Shown: positions 10,311 through 21,588, counted from the stretch's first letter. The stretch: 64,000 nucleotides of DNA from Sphingomonadales bacterium (GCA_025352685.1 JANXSN010000032.1:80549-144548), one strand, 5' to 3'. Program-made: numbers and translations. The notes: generated by a model from the letters alone, not told the origin.

Positions 10311-12083
10311 ATGACCCTCCATGCCTACAGAACCCACACCTGCGCCGAACTGCGCAGTAACGACGTCGATGCCACCGTTCGCCTTTCCGGCTGGATCCAC
10401 CGCAAGCGCGATCATGGCAACCTCTTGTTCGTCGACTTGCGTGATCATTACGGCATCACACAGATCGTAACCGACACGGATAGTCCGGCGCACGCCGTGC
10501 TCGACCGGTTGCGCCCTGAATCTGTGGTGACGATCACGGGTGAAGTTGTCGCACGCTCGGCCGAAACACTGAATGCCGGGCTCGCGACGGGCGCCGTCGA
10601 GGTGCGCGCCCGCGAGGTCTCGGTGCAATCGTCGGCCGCCGAATTACCGATGCCAGTATTCGGCGAGGCCGAATATCCAGAAGAGATCCGGCTCCGATAT
10701 CGCTACCTCGATTTGCGCCGGGAGCGCCTTCACGCCAATATCGTGCTGCGCTCGAACGTCATTGCCAGCATTCGTCAACGGATGATCGCGCAGGGTTTTA
10801 CCGAATTCCAAACCCCGATCCTGACGGCAAGCAGTCCCGAGGGCGCACGCGATTATCTGGTTCCCAGCCGTGTTCACCCCGGCAAGTTCTACGCGCTGCC
10901 GCAGGCGCCGCAAATGTTCAAACAGCTGCTGATGGTCGCCGGGTTCGACCGTTATTTTCAGATTGCACCCTGCTTTCGTGACGAGGATGCGCGCGCGGAT
11001 CGCAGCCCTGGAGAATTCTACCAGCTTGATTTCGAAATGAGCTTCGTCACGCAGGACGATGTCTTCAATGCAATCGAACCGGTGCTGCACGGTGTTTTCG
11101 AACAGTTCGCGAACGGGCGCAGCGTCAGCGCGGCCCCATTCCCGCGAATTCCCTATCGCGAATCGATGCTGAGATATGGGTCCGACAAGCCTGACCTTCG
11201 CAATCCCATCGTCATCAGTGACGTATCGCAGCATTTTGAGGGGTCGGGATTCGGGCGGTTTGCATCGATGATCGAGGCAGGTGATGTTGTCCGTGCCATC
11301 CCTGCGCCAGGCACCGCGCAGAAGAGCCGAAAGTTCTTTGACGACATGAATGGTTGGGCACAAGCTGAGGGCTATGCCGGGCTCGGCTATATCACTCAAA
11401 AGAACGGTGAATTCGGAGGGCCAATCGCCAAGAATCACGGCGAGGAAGCGACGCGCAGCTTGGTCGCGGCGCTTGGTCTCGGCCCCGATGACGGCGTCTT
11501 CTTTGCTGCCGGCCCGGAGGCAATGGCGGCCAAGCTGGCAGGCGCGGCCCGGGCGCGCATCGGGACCGAGCTCGGCCTGATCGACAAAAACCGCTTCGAA
11601 TTCTGCTGGATCGTCGACTTTCCGATGTTCGAGTATGACGAGGATGCCAAGAAAATCGATTTCAGCCACAACCCCTTCTCCATGCCGCAGGGCGAGATGG
11701 AGGCGCTCGAGACCATGAACCCCCTCGATATTCTCGCCTATCAGTACGACATCGTCTGTAACGGCATCGAACTGTCTTCTGGAGCGATCAGGAACCACCG
11801 GCCTGACATCATGTACAAGGCCTTCGAGATCGCGGGGTACACTCAGGACCAGGTTGACAACAATTTCGCAGGTATGATCAATGCGTTCAAGCTTGGCGCG
11901 CCGCCGCACGGTGGTTCAGCGCCGGGGATTGACCGCATCGTCATGCTGCTCGCCGACGAGCCTAACATCCGCGAGGTCATCGCGTTCCCCATGAATCAGA
12001 AGGCGGAGGACTTGATGATGAACGCGCCGGCCCCGGTTACCATGAAACAGTTGCGTGAATTGGGTATACGGGTCGTCGAATAG
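10311..12083 (+). CDS. aspS: Aspartyl-tRNA synthetase
   Basis: A class II synthetase of 590 residues. It has an N-terminal OB-fold anticodon-binding domain ([25 protein letters not shown]), motif 2 ([20 protein letters not shown]), the bacterial GAD insertion domain (about residues 300-420) and motif 3 ([10 protein letters not shown]). It charges tRNA-Asp; whether it also charges tRNA-Asn cannot be decided here. It is divergent from rnd, and 14 bases separate it from the downstream peroxidase gene, suggesting cotranscription. Confidence 0.97.
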   Translation: MTLHAYRTHTCAELRSNDVDATVRLSGWIHRKRDHGNLLFVDLRDHYGITQIVTDTDSPAHAVLDRLRPESVVTITGEVVARSAETLNAGLATGAVEVRAREVSVQSSAAELPMPVFGEAEYPEEIRLRYRYLDLRRERLHANIVLRSNVIASIRQRMIAQGFTEFQTPILTASSPEGARDYLVPSRVHPGKFYALPQAPQMFKQLLMVAGFDRYFQIAPCFRDEDARADRSPGEFYQLDFEMSFVTQDDVFNAIEPVLHGVFEQFANGRSVSAAPFPRIPYRESMLRYGSDKPDLRNPIVISDVSQHFEGSGFGRFASMIEAGDVVRAIPAPGTAQKSRKFFDDMNGWAQAEGYAGLGYITQKNGEFGGPIAKNHGEEATRSLVAALGLGPDDGVFFAAGPEAMAAKLAGAARARIGTELGLIDKNRFEFCWIVDFPMFEYDEDAKKIDFSHNPFSMPQGEMEALETMNPLDILAYQYDIVCNGIELSSGAIRNHRPDIMYKAFEIAGYTQDQVDNNFAGMINAFKLGAPPHGGSAPGIDRIVMLLADEPNIREVIAFPMNQKAEDLMMNAPAPVTMKQLRELGIRVVE

Positions 12084-12097
12084 CAAGGGGAAACACG

Positions 12098-12574
12098 ATG
12101 AACGCCAAGGATTTCACGGTTCGAGCCGCAGACGGCAAGAACATCCTGCTGACCGAGTTCGATGGCCCCATCCTGGTTGTCAACGTTGCGTCCAAATGCG
12201 GATTTACGCCGCAGTACGAAGGGCTTGAGGCGCTTGCGCGCGAATACGGGCCGAAAGGGCTCACCGTGCTGGGCTTCCCGTGTAACCAGTTCGGCGGGCA
12301 GGAACCCGGTGATGCGGCCGAGATCGCGAATTTCTGTTCACTCACCTACAACGTGACCTTTCCCGTCCTTGCCAAGGTCGACGTCAACGGCGACGGTGCG
12401 GATCCCTTTTTCAAGTTCATCAAAAAGGAAAGACCGGGCGTGCTCGGCAGCCAGGCAATCAAGTGGAACTTCACCAAGTTTCTGATCGACAGCGATGGTA
12501 AGGTCGTGTCGCGCTTCGCCTCGACCGACAAGCCGGAAAGCCTGAAACCGGCGATCGAGAAACTTCTCGGATGA
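12098..12574 (+). CDS. Glutathione peroxidase (thiol peroxidase type)
   Basis: A 158-residue Cys-type Gpx that reduces peroxides. The catalytic site NVASKCGFTPQ uses Cys in place of selenocysteine, and the other active-site segments FPCNQFGGQEP and KWNFTKFLID are present. The second Cys in FPCNQ matches thioredoxin-dependent members, so the in vivo reductant may be thioredoxin. There is no signal peptide, so it is cytoplasmic. Its stop overlaps the ATG of the next small gene. Confidence 0.93.
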   Translation: MNAKDFTVRAADGKNILLTEFDGPILVVNVASKCGFTPQYEGLEALAREYGPKGLTVLGFPCNQFGGQEPGDAAEIANFCSLTYNVTFPVLAKVDVNGDGADPFFKFIKKERPGVLGSQAIKWNFTKFLIDSDGKVVSRFASTDKPESLKPAIEKLLG

Positions 12575-12807
12575 AAGGGGTCGACTGGAGCGTCGCGGCT
12601 AAGCTGATAGAGCGCGACGATGCGGGGTCGGAACTCGCCTATGACTTCCACGAGCGCGCCACGGGAACGCTCGCATCATTGGTCACGCAAGTGGTAGCGA
12701 TGGATGCGACGGCACGAGCGCGAATGTTGATCGACGCTGGATCAGTGGGGATGCTGACGGTGGGGCAAATACTCGATCTGTCGGCGCGTAGCGACTTTCC
12801 GGCGTAA
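12571..12807 (+). CDS. Conserved small cytoplasmic protein, unknown function
   Basis: A 78-residue protein overlapping the gpx stop codon by four bases (ATGA), which is good evidence that it is translated. It is predicted to be mostly helical with no Cys, no signal peptide and no membrane segment (MKGVDWSVAAKLIERDD..., QVVAMDATARARMLI). No family recognised. Position suggests coexpression with the peroxidase and aspS. Confidence 0.65.
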   Translation: MKGVDWSVAAKLIERDDAGSELAYDFHERATGTLASLVTQVVAMDATARARMLIDAGSVGMLTVGQILDLSARSDFPA

Positions 12808-12846
12808 AAGCTTTCGCGAATCGCGCCGCCGGGTCTAGTGTTTCTC

Positions 12847-15800
12847 ATGTCTCACGCGCAGTTCGTTCCCCTTCGGATTTTCTCCGCATATACGATGCTC
12901 GAAGGGGCTATCGATCCAAAGGACATAGCCGCCAAGGCGCGTGACATGGGGTTTCCTGCTGCGGCAATTTGCGACCGCAATGGGCTCTACGGTGTGATGC
13001 CTTTCAGCGAGGCAGCGGCCAAGAAAGGCGTGCAGCCGATCATCGCGACGATGCTGTGTGTCGCGCGGCCCGACCGGCCGCAAGGAGCGCCGTCCGCCTA
13101 TGACTGGCTGGCGCTTTATGCTCAGGATTTGCGCGGCTACCAGAATCTGTGTTCGCTGGTTTCGGCTGCCCATCTGAGGCGCCCTGTCGACGAACAGGCG
13201 CACGTCGAGTTCGACCGGCTCGCCCGCCACAGCGATGGTCTCATCGCGCTCACTGCGGGCGGTGAGGGGGCGCTGGCCAGGCTGCTGGCGGAACGGCAGC
13301 ATGCGGCAGCGGACGGCTACGTCGACCGGCTGATCGAACTGTTCCCCGATCGCCTTTACATCGAGGTGTCGCGGCGCGGGGACCCAACCGAGATGACAGC
13401 CGAGCCCCACCTGATTGCCATGGCCGACGGACGCAGCCTGCCGCTCGTGGCAACGAATCCGGCCTGCTATGCAGATGCCGATTTTCATCGTTCGCACGAC
13501 ATTATGCTGTGCATCGCGGCCTCCACTTACGTCGAAAGCAACGACCGTTCGAAATCAAACCCCGAGGCGTGGATCAAGCCGTCGCACGACATGCGCGCCC
13601 TGTTCGCCGATTTGCCCGACGCCTTGGCAAATACTCTGGTCGTGGCGCAGCGATGTGCGGTTGCGGCCCCGGCGCGCAAACCAATTCTACCAAGCCTTGC
13701 TGGCGACCCCGAAGCCGAGGCGACACAATTGCGCGTCGATGCTCACGCAGGCCTTGAAGCGCGGCTCGCAAAGGTTCCCGTTCAAAACCCCGCAGATTAT
13801 CGAGAACGGCTTGATTTCGAACTCGACGTCATAGCCGGTATGGGGTTCCCCGGTTATTTCCTGATCGTCGCCGATTTTATCAAATGGGCAAAGGCGCAAG
13901 GGATCCCGGTTGGGCCAGGACGCGGTTCGGGTGCGGGGTCGGTTGTTGCCTGGGCGTTGACCATTACTGATCTCGATCCGCTTAAACTCGGGCTGCTCTT
14001 CGAGCGCTTCCTCAACCCGTCGCGCGTGTCGATGCCCGACTTCGATATCGACTTTTGTGAGACACGACGTGGGGAGGTCATTCGCTACGTGCAAGGCAAA
14101 TACGGCCACGACCACGTCGCACAGATCATCACTTTTGGGCGGCTGAAATCGCGCGCTGTGCTGAAGGACACAGGGCGCGTGCTGCAGATGAGCTACGGAC
14201 AGGTCGATAGGCTTGCCAAACTCGTACCGAATCATCCCACCGATCCATGGGACTTGAAGCGCGCTCTGAATGGCGTTTCGGAGCTGTCGAGCGACTACAA
14301 AAACGACGCCGATGTTCGTCGTCTCTTCGATCTCGCGATGAAGCTCGAAGGACTGCCACGCCACGCCTCTACCCACGCGGCCGGGGTCGTCATCGGTGAC
14401 CGGCCCCTCGATCAGCTCGTACCGCTCTACCGCGACCCGCGATCGGATATGCCGGTTACCCAGTTCGACATGAAATATGCCGAAGCCGCTGGATTGGTGA
14501 AATTCGATTTTCTGGGGCTAAAAACGCTCAGCGTCCTTCAGCGTGCGCTGGATTTGATCGAAGCGCGTGAAGGTCATCGCCCCGATCTTGATGCGCTCGA
14601 ATGGGATGACGAGGCGGTCTATGCGCTGCTTCAAAAGGGTGACACGGTTGGCGTGTTCCAACTCGAATCGGATGGCATGCGGCGCGCGCTCGCTTCGGTC
14701 CGACCGAGCAATTTTGGCGACATTATCGCAATCGGTGCGCTCTATCGTCCCGGCCCGATGGACAACATCCCTCTGTTTGCCGACCGCAAGAACGGACGCG
14801 TGTCGATCGAATATCCCCATCCCTTGCTCGAGGACGTGCTCGGCGAGACTTACGGCATCATCGTTTATCAGGAACAGGTGATGAAGGCGGCGCAGATCCT
14901 TGCGGGCTATTCGCTTGGCGATGCCGACCTGTTGCGGCGTGCGATGGGCAAGAAAATACAGGCTGAAATGGATGCCCAGCGCGCGGGCTTCGTCGAGGGG
15001 TGTGGCCGCAACCAGATTGATCGCAAAAAGGCTAACGAACTGTTCGACTTGATCGACAAGTTCGCCAATTACGGGTTCAACAAGAGCCACGCCGCTGCCT
15101 ATGCCGTTCTCACGTATCAGACGGCCTGGGTGAAAACCCATTATCCGCAGGATTTCTTTGCCGCATCGATGGCATTCGACCTTGGCAATACCGACAAACT
15201 TGCGATCTTTGTTGACGATATGCGGCGGCTGGGTGTCGTGTGCCTGCCGCCGTGCATTAACAAGAGCGGGTCCGATTTCACCGTCGAAGCACGAGAAGAT
15301 GGGCTGGCCGTTCGCTTTGCGCTGGGGGCGCTCAAGGGGGTCGGTGAAGGCGCAATGGAAATGCTCTGCGTCGAGCGCGCGGGAAAGGGGAAATTCGGCA
15401 GCCTCGATGACTTTGCAAACCGGATCAATCCGCGTCTCCTCAATAAGCGGCAGATCGAAAGCCTCGCCGGGTCGGGCGCGCTCGATGGACTGAACGATAA
15501 TCGCGCAGGCTGCCTTGCGGTCGCCGAAACAGTGCTGGCAGTCGCGTCGCAGGCCGAACAAGGCCGGACAAGTGGGCAGGGCGGATTGTTCGGCGAGGGC
15601 GAGGCCGCTGTCGTTGCAATACAGCTGCCCGGCAGCGCGAAATGGTCGATGGCCGAACGGATGTCAGCAGAGAAAGACGCGTTCGGCTTCTATTTTTCGG
15701 CCCATCCCGTTGATCGGTACAAGCACGTCGCGGGCGCTCATGGCGCCCGCAGTTTCGTGGCGTTGTCGGGAGCAGGCGCAGAAGGCCGCACGACCGCGAC

Positions 15801-16314
15801 AATGGCGGCGCTTGTTGAGGACGCGCGTTGGCGGACGTCAAAGAAGGGCAATCGTTTCCTGTCCGCGACGCTGAGCGATGAAAGTGGGCAGTTTCAGGCG
15901 AATTGCTTCGATGACGCGGCGTGCGTGACACTTGAGGAATTGGGCCGTGATGGGAGATGCGGGCTCCTGCGGGTTGAACTCGAACGACAGGCCGGGGAAG
16001 AAACGCCGAGGGTAACCGTGCGCACGGCGCAACGGCTGGAGGAGCTTGCCGGGGTTGCGCGGCTCAATGCCGTAGTTTCGGTTGAGGCTGTCGAGGCAGT
16101 TGCGGGATTGGCCGAACTGTTGGCCGATGCCCGCAAGGGTCGCTGCGAACTGGTGTTAGACGCGTTGCTGACGAATGGGCAGCGTGCCGAGGTCCGCCTG
16201 GGGCGCGATTTCCTGATCGACGGCGAGCTTGCTGCGATGATGGAGCGGGTACCCGGCGTGACGGAGGTTCAACTCAAAGCACAGGAAGCGCCCAGACTGG
16301 CGCTCGTTTCTTGA
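12847..16314 (+). CDS. dnaE: DNA polymerase III alpha subunit
   Basis: The replicative polymerase, 1,155 residues from the ATG at 12847; a GTG nine bases earlier is also in frame. Order: PHP domain (1-280), palm with the catalytic Asp pair in PDFDIDF, GYFLIVADFIKWAKA, GPGRGSGAGSVVAWAL, the fingers with YQEQVM and FNKSHAAAYA, the tandem HhH region and a C-terminal OB fold (TMAALVEDARWRTSKKGNRF). In the PHP domain the residues that are His in metal-binding members (FVHLRVHS) are Pro and Phe here (FVPLRIFS), so that metal site looks lost and proofreading must come from elsewhere. Confidence 0.97.
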   Translation: MSHAQFVPLRIFSAYTMLEGAIDPKDIAAKARDMGFPAAAICDRNGLYGVMPFSEAAAKKGVQPIIATMLCVARPDRPQGAPSAYDWLALYAQDLRGYQNLCSLVSAAHLRRPVDEQAHVEFDRLARHSDGLIALTAGGEGALARLLAERQHAAADGYVDRLIELFPDRLYIEVSRRGDPTEMTAEPHLIAMADGRSLPLVATNPACYADADFHRSHDIMLCIAASTYVESNDRSKSNPEAWIKPSHDMRALFADLPDALANTLVVAQRCAVAAPARKPILPSLAGDPEAEATQLRVDAHAGLEARLAKVPVQNPADYRERLDFELDVIAGMGFPGYFLIVADFIKWAKAQGIPVGPGRGSGAGSVVAWALTITDLDPLKLGLLFERFLNPSRVSMPDFDIDFCETRRGEVIRYVQGKYGHDHVAQIITFGRLKSRAVLKDTGRVLQMSYGQVDRLAKLVPNHPTDPWDLKRALNGVSELSSDYKNDADVRRLFDLAMKLEGLPRHASTHAAGVVIGDRPLDQLVPLYRDPRSDMPVTQFDMKYAEAAGLVKFDFLGLKTLSVLQRALDLIEAREGHRPDLDALEWDDEAVYALLQKGDTVGVFQLESDGMRRALASVRPSNFGDIIAIGALYRPGPMDNIPLFADRKNGRVSIEYPHPLLEDVLGETYGIIVYQEQVMKAAQILAGYSLGDADLLRRAMGKKIQAEMDAQRAGFVEGCGRNQIDRKKANELFDLIDKFANYGFNKSHAAAYAVLTYQTAWVKTHYPQDFFAASMAFDLGNTDKLAIFVDDMRRLGVVCLPPCINKSGSDFTVEAREDGLAVRFALGALKGVGEGAMEMLCVERAGKGKFGSLDDFANRINPRLLNKRQIESLAGSGALDGLNDNRAGCLAVAETVLAVASQAEQGRTSGQGGLFGEGEAAVVAIQLPGSAKWSMAERMSAEKDAFGFYFSAHPVDRYKHVAGAHGARSFVALSGAGAEGRTTATMAALVEDARWRTSKKGNRFLSATLSDESGQFQANCFDDAACVTLEELGRDGRCGLLRVELERQAGEETPRVTVRTAQRLEELAGVARLNAVVSVEAVEAVAGLAELLADARKGRCELVLDALLTNGQRAEVRLGRDFLIDGELAAMMERVPGVTEVQLKAQEAPRLALVS

Positions 16315-16327
16315 GGGAGGAGAGCTG

Positions 16328-17935
16328 ATGCTGGCGGGGAAGCTGGGTAGCATGCAGGATTGGTCGTTGCGGGTGACGCACCTGATTGACCACGCCGAGC
16401 GTGAGTGTGGTCATCGCCCAATCGTCACGCGCTGGGGCGACGGCAGTGTCGAGCGTACCGATTGGGCTGGTATCGCCTGCGACGCACGCAGGCTGGCGCA
16501 GGCGTTCGTTGCATGGGGCCTGCAGCCGGGTGACCGTGTTGCCACTTTCGCGATGAACCACCATCGCCACCTGACCGCCTGGTACGGGGCGATCGGGTTC
16601 GGCGGGGTCATTCATACAATCAATGTCCGTCTGTTCGACGAGCAGCTAATCTATATCATCAACCACGCCGAGGATCGTGTGCTGATGTATGATGCATGCT
16701 TTGCGACAGTCATCGAACGACTGAAGCCGCACTTGACCAGCGTCGAGCATTTCATCTGTTTCGAGACCGATTATCTTGCGCTGCTCGCCACGCAGGACGG
16801 GAACTACGCTTGGGCGACGGGCGACGAGCGCGATCCCTGCATGCTTTGCTACACCAGCGGAACGACAGGAAATCCGAAAGGAGTTTTGTTCGAACATCGT
16901 TCGACGGTGCTCCATGCCATATCCGAAATTGCACCCTCAGTTTTTGACCTGAGTGCTCAATCGGTACTGTTGCCGGTAGTTCCGATGTTTCATGCCGCGA
17001 GTTGGGGCCTACCCTTTGCGGGAGCCGCTGCAGGCGTAAAATTCGTGTTCAGCGTAACAAATGATGCCGCGATCCTGCACGCGCTATTTATCGACGAGCA
17101 AGTGACCCACTCAGCCGGCGTGCCCACCGTGTGGCTCGCGATGTTCCAGCACCTCGATGCACTCGCACAACGCGACGGGGTCGTTGATCTCGGCAAGCTC
17201 GAGATTGTCACGATCGGTGGGTCGGCTTGCCCGCGTTCGATGATCGAGCGGCTGATGAGGATGGGTATCCGTGTCAATCATGCTTGGGGCATGACCGAGA
17301 CAAGCCCGATCGGCACGATGGGCGCTCCGTCCGCAGGCTGGAACGATCTCAGCTTCGATCAGCAAGTCAATGTGACGGCAAGACAGGGCCGGGTCCCGTT
17401 CGGCGTTGAGTTGCGCATTGTCAACGATGACGGCGACGTTCTGCCGCGTGATGGCATGGCGTCCGGTCGCCTCGAAATCCGGGGTCCCTGGGTCGTGAAA
17501 CGCTATTTCAAGATGGAAAGAGATGCGGTTGGCGAGGGCCAGTGGTTCGATACCGGTGACGTCGCCATTCTGCATCCCGATGGCACCATGCAGATTACCG
17601 ACCGATCAAAAGATGTCATCAAGTCGGGTGGCGAGTGGATTTCGTCCGTCGACCTCGAAAATGCCGCCGTAGGCTGCCCCGGCGTCCTTGAAGCTGCTGC
17701 GATCGGCGTGGCGCATCCCAAATGGGACGAGCGGCCAATTCTCCTGGTCGTGCGCAAGGAAGGGGCGTCGGTCAGTGGTGCAGATGTGCAGCGTTATCTG
17801 GCGGACAAGGTTGCCAAGTGGTGGCTGCCCGATGAAGTTTTGTTCGTTGAGAGCCTGCCGCATACAGGGACGGGCAAGATCCTTAAGACAGCGCTGCGAA
17901 CCGAGTATAAGGATTACCGCTTGGCGACGACCTAA
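16328..17935 (+). CDS. Fatty-acyl-CoA synthetase (AMP-binding, AlkK/medium-long chain type)
   Basis: A 535-residue ANL-superfamily enzyme that activates a fatty acid with ATP and joins it to CoA. The P-loop-like motif [12 protein letters not shown], the aromatic motif [12 protein letters not shown], the GEWFDTGD-like site (GQWFDTGDV), the hinge [15 protein letters not shown] and the C-terminal catalytic Lys in TGTGKILK are all intact. A strong ribosome site (GGGAGGAG) precedes the ATG. Chain length preference cannot be assigned. It converges on the radical SAM gene with a four-base overlap of coding ends. Confidence 0.92.
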   Translation: MLAGKLGSMQDWSLRVTHLIDHAERECGHRPIVTRWGDGSVERTDWAGIACDARRLAQAFVAWGLQPGDRVATFAMNHHRHLTAWYGAIGFGGVIHTINVRLFDEQLIYIINHAEDRVLMYDACFATVIERLKPHLTSVEHFICFETDYLALLATQDGNYAWATGDERDPCMLCYTSGTTGNPKGVLFEHRSTVLHAISEIAPSVFDLSAQSVLLPVVPMFHAASWGLPFAGAAAGVKFVFSVTNDAAILHALFIDEQVTHSAGVPTVWLAMFQHLDALAQRDGVVDLGKLEIVTIGGSACPRSMIERLMRMGIRVNHAWGMTETSPIGTMGAPSAGWNDLSFDQQVNVTARQGRVPFGVELRIVNDDGDVLPRDGMASGRLEIRGPWVVKRYFKMERDAVGEGQWFDTGDVAILHPDGTMQITDRSKDVIKSGGEWISSVDLENAAVGCPGVLEAAAIGVAHPKWDERPILLVVRKEGASVSGADVQRYLADKVAKWWLPDEVLFVESLPHTGTGKILKTALRTEYKDYRLATT

Positions 17936-19002
17936 AATAGCTCTCCCTGGGCACTCGTCGGCCGACGGAAGAGATCGGTTCGCAATTCGAGTCTCGGGCC
18001 GTCCAGCCCATACCGCCGCCGTGCTAGTCGGAAACGGGTGAGCATGAGATCGTACCAAGGCCCCGATCCGCGCATGCGTTCGCCGAAACGAGGATCATTG
18101 TCGCGGTTGCCGCCGCGAACCGACTGGATGATCGCCATGACTTTGCTTGCGCGATCGGGAAAGTGTTGGGCGAGCCAGGCGCGGAACAGGGGCGCGACTT
18201 CGTGGGGCAGACGGACGGGGATAAACGAGCACCGGGTCGCGCCTGCTTCAGCAGCGGCTCGCAGGATTGTCTCGGTTTCGTGGTCGGTGATGGCCGGGAT
18301 CAGCGGTGACACCGAAACCTCGACATTAATCCCAGCCGCAGCCAGAGCGCGGATCGCCGCGAGCCGGCGACTGGGGGTGGGAGCACGCGGCTCCAGCGTC
18401 ATTGCGAGCTTTCGGTCGAGCGTCGTTAGAGAAATCATGACCGAGGCAAGCCGCCTGGCTGCCATGGGTCCGAGCATATCGATGTCGCGGATCACACGGT
18501 CTGACTTGGTTGTGAGCATCACAGGATGGTCGAATTCGGACAACACCTCAATACAACCGCGCGTTATCCGCCAGTCGCGTTCTATGGGCTGATAGGGGTC
18601 GGTATTTGTGCCCATGGCAACCGGAGCGCACACATAGGCAGGTTTCGATAATTCGGCGCGGAGGAGGACAGCCGCATTTGGCTTGGCAAACAGTTTCATC
18701 TCGAAGTCGATGCCCGGCGACAGGTCGTGGTACGCGTGACTGGGTCGCGCAAAACAGTAAATGCAGCCATGCTCGCACCCCCGATAGGCATTGATCGAGC
18801 GGTCGAATGGGATGTCGGGGGATGTGTTGCGGGTCAAAATTGTTTTGGGATGTTCTACGATCACTGTCGTGCGCACGCACGGCGTCACACCGTCTATAGC
18901 CATGCAGTCGTCGAGCCAGTTGCCATCAGCTTGGCGTTCGGGGAGCGCAAACCGCGTGCTGGTTCGGTTGTGCGTTGCGCCGCGGTGGGACCGGATCGAC
19001 AT
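17932..19002 (-). CDS. PA0069-family radical SAM protein (SplB-like)
   Basis: A 356-residue radical SAM protein. The cluster-binding motif is RGCEHGCIYCFARPSH (CxxxCxxC), preceded by the family hallmark ending YRG and followed by ATKSDRVIRDID and a C-terminal HFPDRASKVM segment. The family is grouped with spore photoproduct lyase-like proteins (COG1533), but its substrate is unknown. The start at MSIRSHRGA is preferred; an upstream in-frame start would add 17 poorly conserved residues. Confidence 0.87.
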   Translation of the reverse strand: MSIRSHRGATHNRTSTRFALPERQADGNWLDDCMAIDGVTPCVRTTVIVEHPKTILTRNTSPDIPFDRSINAYRGCEHGCIYCFARPSHAYHDLSPGIDFEMKLFAKPNAAVLLRAELSKPAYVCAPVAMGTNTDPYQPIERDWRITRGCIEVLSEFDHPVMLTTKSDRVIRDIDMLGPMAARRLASVMISLTTLDRKLAMTLEPRAPTPSRRLAAIRALAAAGINVEVSVSPLIPAITDHETETILRAAAEAGATRCSFIPVRLPHEVAPLFRAWLAQHFPDRASKVMAIIQSVRGGNRDNDPRFGERMRGSGPWYDLMLTRFRLARRRYGLDGPRLELRTDLFRRPTSAQGELF

Positions 19003-19065
19003 CGCGCAATGATAGAGGGGGGCGAGAACATAACAAGAACTAAACACATGCAAACGAACCGTCGA

Positions 19066-19527
19066 TCAGAGGCTGGCGAGCCTGTCGATGGCGCCCTGCA
19101 GGATGTACGAGGCGGCAGCATTGTCCACATGAGCGGCGCGCCGCTCACGAGAAACGTCCGCGGCGATCATCTGGCGTTCGACAGCAGCACTCGACCATCG
19201 CTCGTCCCACAGCAAGATGGGTAAGCCCAGCATGTCGAGATTGCGGGCAAACGCGCGGGTCGACTGAGTACGCGGACTTTCGCTGCCGTCGAGGTTGAGT
19301 GGCAGGCCAATCACGATGCCACGCACTGCCTGTTTGGCGATCATTATCTCCAGCACTGCTTTGTCCGCGCCGAACTTGGTTCGGCGGATCAGATCGGCTG
19401 GCGACGCGATCGTCCACATCGAATCGCACAGCGCGGTCCCAATCGTTTTGGTTCCGACGTCGAGTCCGATCAACCGGCCGCGCTCAGGCAGCGTGTTGGC
19501 GAACGTGGTTGCATCGGTCTCGGCCAT
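19066..19527 (-). CDS. ruvX: Pre-16S rRNA nuclease / Holliday junction resolvase-like YqgF
   Basis: A 153-residue RNase H-like protein. The family acts in 16S rRNA 5'-end maturation and was named for its similarity to resolvases. The motifs are [15 protein letters not shown] (first catalytic Asp), [25 protein letters not shown] (Glu) and [13 protein letters not shown] (final Asp). The first 15 residues are a variable extension. It ends 63 bases before the radical SAM gene on the same strand. Confidence 0.93.
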   Translation of the reverse strand: MAETDATTFANTLPERGRLIGLDVGTKTIGTALCDSMWTIASPADLIRRTKFGADKAVLEIMIAKQAVRGIVIGLPLNLDGSESPRTQSTRAFARNLDMLGLPILLWDERWSSAAVERQMIAADVSRERRAAHVDNAAASYILQGAIDRLASL

Positions 19528-19630
19528 CTGCTTATCTTTGCCGCAAGAAATCAGGGCGGTCGAGGCTCCACTTCGGATTTAGCGATGCGGTCACGACACG
19601 TCCTGCCTCGGCAGAACGGGAGACGATCTG

Positions 19631-20218
19631 ATGCCAAGAGTTTCCCGGTGTGCCTTGGTCAGCTTGACGCTTCTGCATGCACCAGGCTTCGCGCAGGGCA
19701 CAGGGCCGGTAGTCCACGACAGTCCGACTATCGAGCGCAATCTCTTCGTCGTCATGAAGTCCTATCCAGCAGCGTCACTTAAACGAGGCGAGGAAGGCGC
19801 GGTTCGGTTTCGCGTCACAACGGACCGCCGCGGACGCCTCGATGCGTGCCAGATCGTCAAGTCGAGCGGGTATGCCGCGCTCGACAAGGCGACCTGTACG
19901 ATGCTGCTTGCAGGCGCCACGGCGACACCTTTGAGGAGCGAGGACGGGTGGCATGTTGTCGGGAATCGAGATGGGATTGTCGAGTGGAAGTTGCCTCAGG
20001 GTGCGACCCGTCCAGCATCACCTCCGACTTTCACCGCTGTTCGCAACGCGATGGGCGAACCGTTGAGTTGTAAACTTCAGGAAAAGACGGGGTCGCTCGT
20101 TATCAGCGAGAAAGTGTGTCTCACCGCCGAAGACTGGAATCGCGCTAAGGATTACGCACAAGGCGAAGTGCGTCGATTGCAGAGTCCGCAAGGCATAACC
20201 TTTCCCGGCGGCAACTAG
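19631..20218 (+). CDS. Exported TonB C-terminal-domain protein
   Basis: A 195-residue protein with a short signal peptide (cleavage near GFAQG). It has a TonB-type C-terminal fold (residues about 35-110): [25 protein letters not shown] and LDKATCTML are the typical strand-helix elements. It lacks the N-terminal transmembrane anchor and proline-rich linker of a true energy-transducing TonB, so it is probably a soluble periplasmic relative rather than a working TonB. The C-terminal 80 residues contain three Cys and match nothing I recognise. Confidence 0.7.
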   Translation: MPRVSRCALVSLTLLHAPGFAQGTGPVVHDSPTIERNLFVVMKSYPAASLKRGEEGAVRFRVTTDRRGRLDACQIVKSSGYAALDKATCTMLLAGATATPLRSEDGWHVVGNRDGIVEWKLPQGATRPASPPTFTAVRNAMGEPLSCKLQEKTGSLVISEKVCLTAEDWNRAKDYAQGEVRRLQSPQGITFPGGN

Positions 20219-21588
20219 GCGGCGACCTTGCGCCGGTCCTTCAGCTCAGCATTGAGCATCTCAGCGAGAAGAAACGCGAGTTCAAGGCTCTGACCGGCAT
20301 TGAGTCGTGGATCACAGTGCGTGTGATACCGGTCCGCAAGGTCCATCTGCGTGACATCCATTGCGCCTCCCGTGCACTCGGTCACATTTTGACCCGTCAT
20401 CTCGACGTGAATGCCACCGCCAAACGTCCCTTCGGCACGGTGCACAGCGAAAAAACCGCGCACTTCGGCGAGAATTCGATCGAAGGGCCGCGTTTTGTAA
20501 CCGTTATTGGTTTTGATGACATTGCCGTGCATGGGATCGCACGACCAGATGACCGGATGTCCCTCGCGCTGCACTGCCCGGACAATGGCAGGCATGCCGG
20601 TCTCAATCTTGTCATGGCCATACCGGGTGATCAGTGTCATCCGCCCGGCAATTCGCGCCGGGTTGAGCAAGTCAAGCATCGGCAGCAATTCATCAGGTGA
20701 AAGGCTTGGCCCAACCTTGATCCCGATCGGGTTGCCGATGCCGCGCAGAAATTCGACGTGCGCGCTGTTTTCGAACCGCGTGCGGTCGCCAATCCATAGG
20801 AAATGCGCGCTCGTGTCGTACCACTGGCCTGTCAACGAGTCCTGTCGCGTCAAAGCCTGTTCATAGGGTAGCAGCAGAGCCTCGTGGCTCGTGTAGAACT
20901 GCGTGCCTTTGAGCTGCGGCACAGTGTCCGGGTTGATCCCGCACGCGTTCATGAAGTCGAGCGCCTCGCCGATGCGGTCGGCAACGTCGCGATATTGCTT
21001 GGTCCAGGGGCTGCGGCCCATGAAATCATGGGTCCACGCGTGGACTTGATGAAGATTGGCATAGCCACCGGCCGCAAAGGCGCGCAACAAGTTGAGCGTC
21101 GCCGCCGACTGATTGTACGCTTGGACCATTCGTTGCGGATCTGGCGTGCGGCCTGCCGCTTCGAAGCCAATGTCGTTGATGATGTCGCCTCGATAACTCG
21201 GGAGCGAAACACCGTGCTGTTCTTCAAGCTCCGTGCTGCGCGGCTTGGCGAACTGCCCAGCCATTCGCCCCAGCTTTACCGTCGGCAGCTTCGACGCAAA
21301 TGTCAGGACGACAGCCATCTGGAGGATGACGCGAAACGTGTCGCGAATATTGTTTGCGTGGAACTCCGCAAAACTCTCGGCGCAATCTCCGCCCTGCAGC
21401 AGGAAAGCGCGCCCATCGGCAACTTTGGCCAATTCCCCAGTCAAATCGCGCGCCTCACCGGCAAAGACGAGTGGCGGAAACGACGACAGTGTCGTCGTTG
21501 CGCGGTTGAGTGCGTCTTTGTCTTCGTAGGTGGGCTGCTGCCGCGCCTCGTGTGCGGTCCAGCTCTGCGGGGTCCAGTTCGTTGCCAT
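20215..21588 (-). CDS. aroG: Class II 3-deoxy-7-phosphoheptulonate (DAHP) synthase
   Basis: It condenses phosphoenolpyruvate with erythrose-4-phosphate, the first step of the shikimate pathway. The 457-residue plant/actinobacterial-type (class II) enzyme shows [37 protein letters not shown] text, [23 protein letters not shown] and CDPMHGN. The start [11 protein letters not shown] is chosen because the upstream 13 residues are Arg/Ala-rich and non-conserved. It converges with the TonB-domain gene with a four-base overlap. Confidence 0.95.
   Translation of the reverse strand: MATNWTPQSWTAHEARQQPTYEDKDALNRATTTLSSFPPLVFAGEARDLTGELAKVADGRAFLLQGGDCAESFAEFHANNIRDTFRVILQMAVVLTFASKLPTVKLGRMAGQFAKPRSTELEEQHGVSLPSYRGDIINDIGFEAAGRTPDPQRMVQAYNQSAATLNLLRAFAAGGYANLHQVHAWTHDFMGRSPWTKQYRDVADRIGEALDFMNACGINPDTVPQLKGTQFYTSHEALLLPYEQALTRQDSLTGQWYDTSAHFLWIGDRTRFENSAHVEFLRGIGNPIGIKVGPSLSPDELLPMLDLLNPARIAGRMTLITRYGHDKIETGMPAIVRAVQREGHPVIWSCDPMHGNVIKTNNGYKTRPFDRILAEVRGFFAVHRAEGTFGGGIHVEMTGQNVTECTGGAMDVTQMDLADRYHTHCDPRLNAGQSLELAFLLAEMLNAELKDRRKVAA

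Noticed and set aside
10644..11909. A 421-codon minus-strand frame inside aspS
   Set aside because: Exactly antisense to a conserved synthetase and composed of shadow-like residues.
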